DNA of 64,000 bases, from NCBI GenBank assembly GCA_012959765.1, contig DUCO01000049.1:30949-94948 (forward strand). Direction: 5' to 3'. The stretch comes from Dehalococcoidia bacterium (GTDB taxonomy: Bacteria > Chloroflexota > Dehalococcoidia > Lucifugimonadales > Lucifugimonadaceae). Shown here in pieces: positions 59,202-64,000 of the stretch (position 1 is its first letter; the number at the start of each line of letters is the position of its first letter). A program made the translations under genes and the position numbers. Under the pieces are notes generated by a model, which saw only the letters and a list, made by a program, of their open reading frames with translations, did not search any database and was not told the DNA's origin.

Positions 59202-60966
59202 GGGATTTATTGAATGCGTAGCGTTCTGACTTTGGGAGCGCTAGAAATTCCATGAGCTCGATGTAGTGGAATGCGTTGATAACTTTGTTCGTTTCGACCC
59301 AACCTCTGATCGCCGTTCTCACCCCATAGTTCAGGTTATTGAACTGCCAGGTGCGGTGCGAGTCAGTGTTGATTGCAAAGATTACACCCAGATCAACCGC
59401 TCGCCTTATGTGTTCGGCATTCAAATCGAGTCGATCTGGCGATGAATTAATCTCGATTACAGTGCCGGTTCTCACCGCAGCCTCAAGTATTGCGTTCACG
59501 TCCATTCGCACCGCTGCTCGCCGTTCGGTCAGGCGCGCCGTTAGATGGCAGATCACGTCGACGTACGGGCTTTCCATTGCATCGATAACGCGCTGGGTCA
59601 TCTTCGCTTCGTCTTGGTCCATCGCCGAGTGAATCGAAGCGATCACGATGTCGAGGTCGGCTAATAACTCGTCGCTGTAGTCGAGGGTGCCGTCGGGTTT
59701 GATGTCCATCTCGGTGCCCGTCAGCAGTCTCAGACCCGACTCGTCGTTCAGTTCTTGAACAGCCGAGTTGTGGGCCAGAAGCATGTCGGGCTGAAGGCCG
59801 TTTGCGACAGTGGCGCTGGGCGAGTGATCGGTGATCGCCAGGTATTCGAATTTGCGCTCAGTTGCCGTTGCGACCATTTCTTCCATCGGATAGCGGCCGT
59901 CCGACCAGTTGGTGTGGGAATGAAGATCGCCCCGAATCATGTCAAAAGTGATGATGCCTGAAAAATCTTGGTGGCTCGCCACCTCAATCTCACCGGAGTC
60001 TTCTCGCATTTCCGGCGGAACGAAGTTGAGTCCGAGTTTTTTGTAGATATCGTTCTCGGTGGCAACTTCTACAGGCGAGCCTGATTTTTTGGAATCGTAC
60101 AACCCGTCGCTCGTGAGTTCGAACTCCTGCTCTTTAGCGATATCTTCGAGGCGGGTTCTGTGTGCGATCGACCCCGTGGCATACACAAGTGCGCCCGCCC
60201 AACCTTCGGGTGTGACTACTTTCAGGGAGAAGCCAAGGCCTGATGTATCGCTAAAACGTGCTGTGGATTCTTCTTGTGCTGTTACTTCGTGAACGTTCGG
60301 AAGAGTCGTAAACGCATCGATGATTGCTGTTACCGAGGACTCGTTCTTCGCCGAACACACGAAGTTGATATCGCCAACCAATTCGACGGCGCGCCTCACG
60401 CTTCCAGCCACTTCGATTTGGACGATATCGTTTGGACAGCGGGAATTCATTTCAGCTATTAGCTCGGAAGCAAGCTGCGTGGCGGGTCCGATCCCTATCC
60501 GGTCGCCCTGATCGATTCGCATCTGTACGTGGCGAAGGATGTTCGACGCGCTCTTTTTGCTGATTCTCGGCAGTGATTCAAACTCGCCAGACTCGATTGA
60601 GTACGCGAGTTGCTGGAACGTGCTGATACCCAGATTGTTCGCTGCGGTGACGGCAGTTTTGGGCCCTATGCCGGGGATTTGTACTAGTTCAAGTATGCCG
60701 TCGGGAAGCTCGTCTAATAGGCCTTCAAGCAGACCCAGTCTCCCTGTTCGCACAAACTCCTGTGTCTTCTTGACTATCGCCTCGCCAAAGCCGGGTATCT
60801 CGCGCATTCGTTCGGTATCTTCAACGATATCGGTGATCGGAAACGGAAGACTTTTGATTGCGTCAGAAGCCCTGGAATGCGCACGAACTTTGAATACGTT
60901 TTCGCCCTTCGCCTGCAGAAGCACGGCGACATCGGCGAACACTTTAGATACAGCGGCGTTGTCCAT
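59194..60966 (-). CDS. polX: PolX-type protein with PHP domain; polymerase site altered
   Basis: 590 residues with family-X polymerase layout: an N-terminal 8-kDa/HhH part (FKVRAHSRASDAI, IPGFGEAIVKK, QIPGIGPKTA), a nucleotidyltransferase core starting AGSVRRAVELVGDINFV, and a C-terminal PHP exonuclease/AP-endonuclease domain with GDLHSHTNWSDGRY, ITDHSPS, GTEMDI, IASIHSAM and INTDSH. The usual polymerase triad is GDxD plus a third Asp in a VDLR-type strand; here these read GDIN and FSLK, so two of three metal-binding Asp residues are missing. The PHP site looks intact. I infer loss of polymerase but retention of nuclease activity. Confidence 0.9.
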   Translation of the reverse strand: MDNAAVSKVFADVAVLLQAKGENVFKVRAHSRASDAIKSLPFPITDIVEDTERMREIPGFGEAIVKKTQEFVRTGRLGLLEGLLDELPDGILELVQIPGIGPKTAVTAANNLGISTFQQLAYSIESGEFESLPRISKKSASNILRHVQMRIDQGDRIGIGPATQLASELIAEMNSRCPNDIVQIEVAGSVRRAVELVGDINFVCSAKNESSVTAIIDAFTTLPNVHEVTAQEESTARFSDTSGLGFSLKVVTPEGWAGALVYATGSIAHRTRLEDIAKEQEFELTSDGLYDSKKSGSPVEVATENDIYKKLGLNFVPPEMREDSGEIEVASHQDFSGIITFDMIRGDLHSHTNWSDGRYPMEEMVATATERKFEYLAITDHSPSATVANGLQPDMLLAHNSAVQELNDESGLRLLTGTEMDIKPDGTLDYSDELLADLDIVIASIHSAMDQDEAKMTQRVIDAMESPYVDVICHLTARLTERRAAVRMDVNAILEAAVRTGTVIEINSSPDRLDLNAEHIRRAVDLGVIFAINTDSHRTWQFNNLNYGVRTAIRGWVETNKVINAFHYIELMEFLALPKSERYAFNKSHG

Positions 60967-61158
60967 GGGACACAGGGTATCGCGGCGGGAGGTGTTGTTG
61001 TGGACGGAGATTACTGGCCAGGCGAGTCAATGAAGACCGAGTTGAGCAGTTAGTTCCGAATGTACGGGATACTGAATCAAGTTCAGGATGACGGTATTCG
61101 CGTACGCGGTCGACCGAAGCAACGACCCCAACTCAGGTAGAAAAAGTGCCCTCGGCAC

Positions 61159-63918
<2,760 letters not shown>

Positions 63919-64000
63919 ATACGGCTAGCGGCTTGCCACCAGGAACGTCAGATCCAGGTTCCGAACTTTTCCACCGTCTACTTGAGGGTGAACAGTTCTC

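Overview
The window is bacterial chromosomal DNA of moderate GC content, densely coded on both strands with short spacers. The gene content suggests a free-living heterotroph, most likely a Chloroflexota of the Dehalococcoidia/SAR202 type. Pointers are tandem SDRs, an enolase-superfamily dehydratase, tandem Ldh2-type dehydrogenases, gluconolactonase-like proteins, molybdenum-hydroxylase subunits, a 'long' ThyX-like protein and an LprG-like lipoprotein with an MFS exporter. This placement is an inference from gene content; no 16S or ribosomal protein gene is present.

Layout. 0-8.1 kb: two tandem SDR oxidoreductases, then an addB-addA recombination nuclease/helicase operon, all on the minus strand. 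8.2-15.3 kb: an accessory stretch between tRNA-Arg(CCG) and a CAT-anticodon tRNA. It holds a frameshifted HTH-tyrosine recombinase, one of two paralogous lipoproteins, a gene fragment, two copies of a 67-69 bp palindromic element, a DapA-like aldolase/lyase, a ThDP-dependent decarboxylase-like enzyme and an IS6-family transposase whose 3' end is lost. 15.5-34 kb: a catabolic region with the second lipoprotein, two paralogous membrane proteins, an enolase-superfamily dehydratase, CoxM/CoxS/XdhC/MocA without a molybdenum catalytic subunit, an M24 peptidase, a HAD gene broken by an in-frame TGA, two Ldh2 dehydrogenases, an ArsR regulator with a frameshifted SRPBCC partner, an ornithine cyclodeaminase homologue, a haloacid dehalogenase, two duplicated SMP-30 proteins and a PHP phosphatase.

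33.9-36.7 kb: a thiamine-precursor ABC transporter (ATPase, permease, substrate-binding lipoprotein) behind a TPP riboswitch. 36.8-43.6 kb: a SirB1-like protein, an ECF sigma/anti-sigma pair, a tiny zinc-ribbon protein, an LprG-like lipoprotein with a DHA2-type exporter, and a two-domain ThyX-like protein. 43.7-48.7 kb: pyruvate (or branched-chain) dehydrogenase E1 alpha, E1 beta and E2, with rsgA between E1 beta and E2.

48.8-55.1 kb: folD, then a cofactor cluster acpS-nnr-coaX-coaBC with a small unknown gene and an RraA-like gene. 55.3-64 kb: valS with a T-box leader, an unknown gene overlapping polX, and secA. Several genes carry single-base lesions (integrase, SRPBCC, HAD), which could be real decay or assembly error. 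Spacers carry several families of short, strongly self-complementary repeats.
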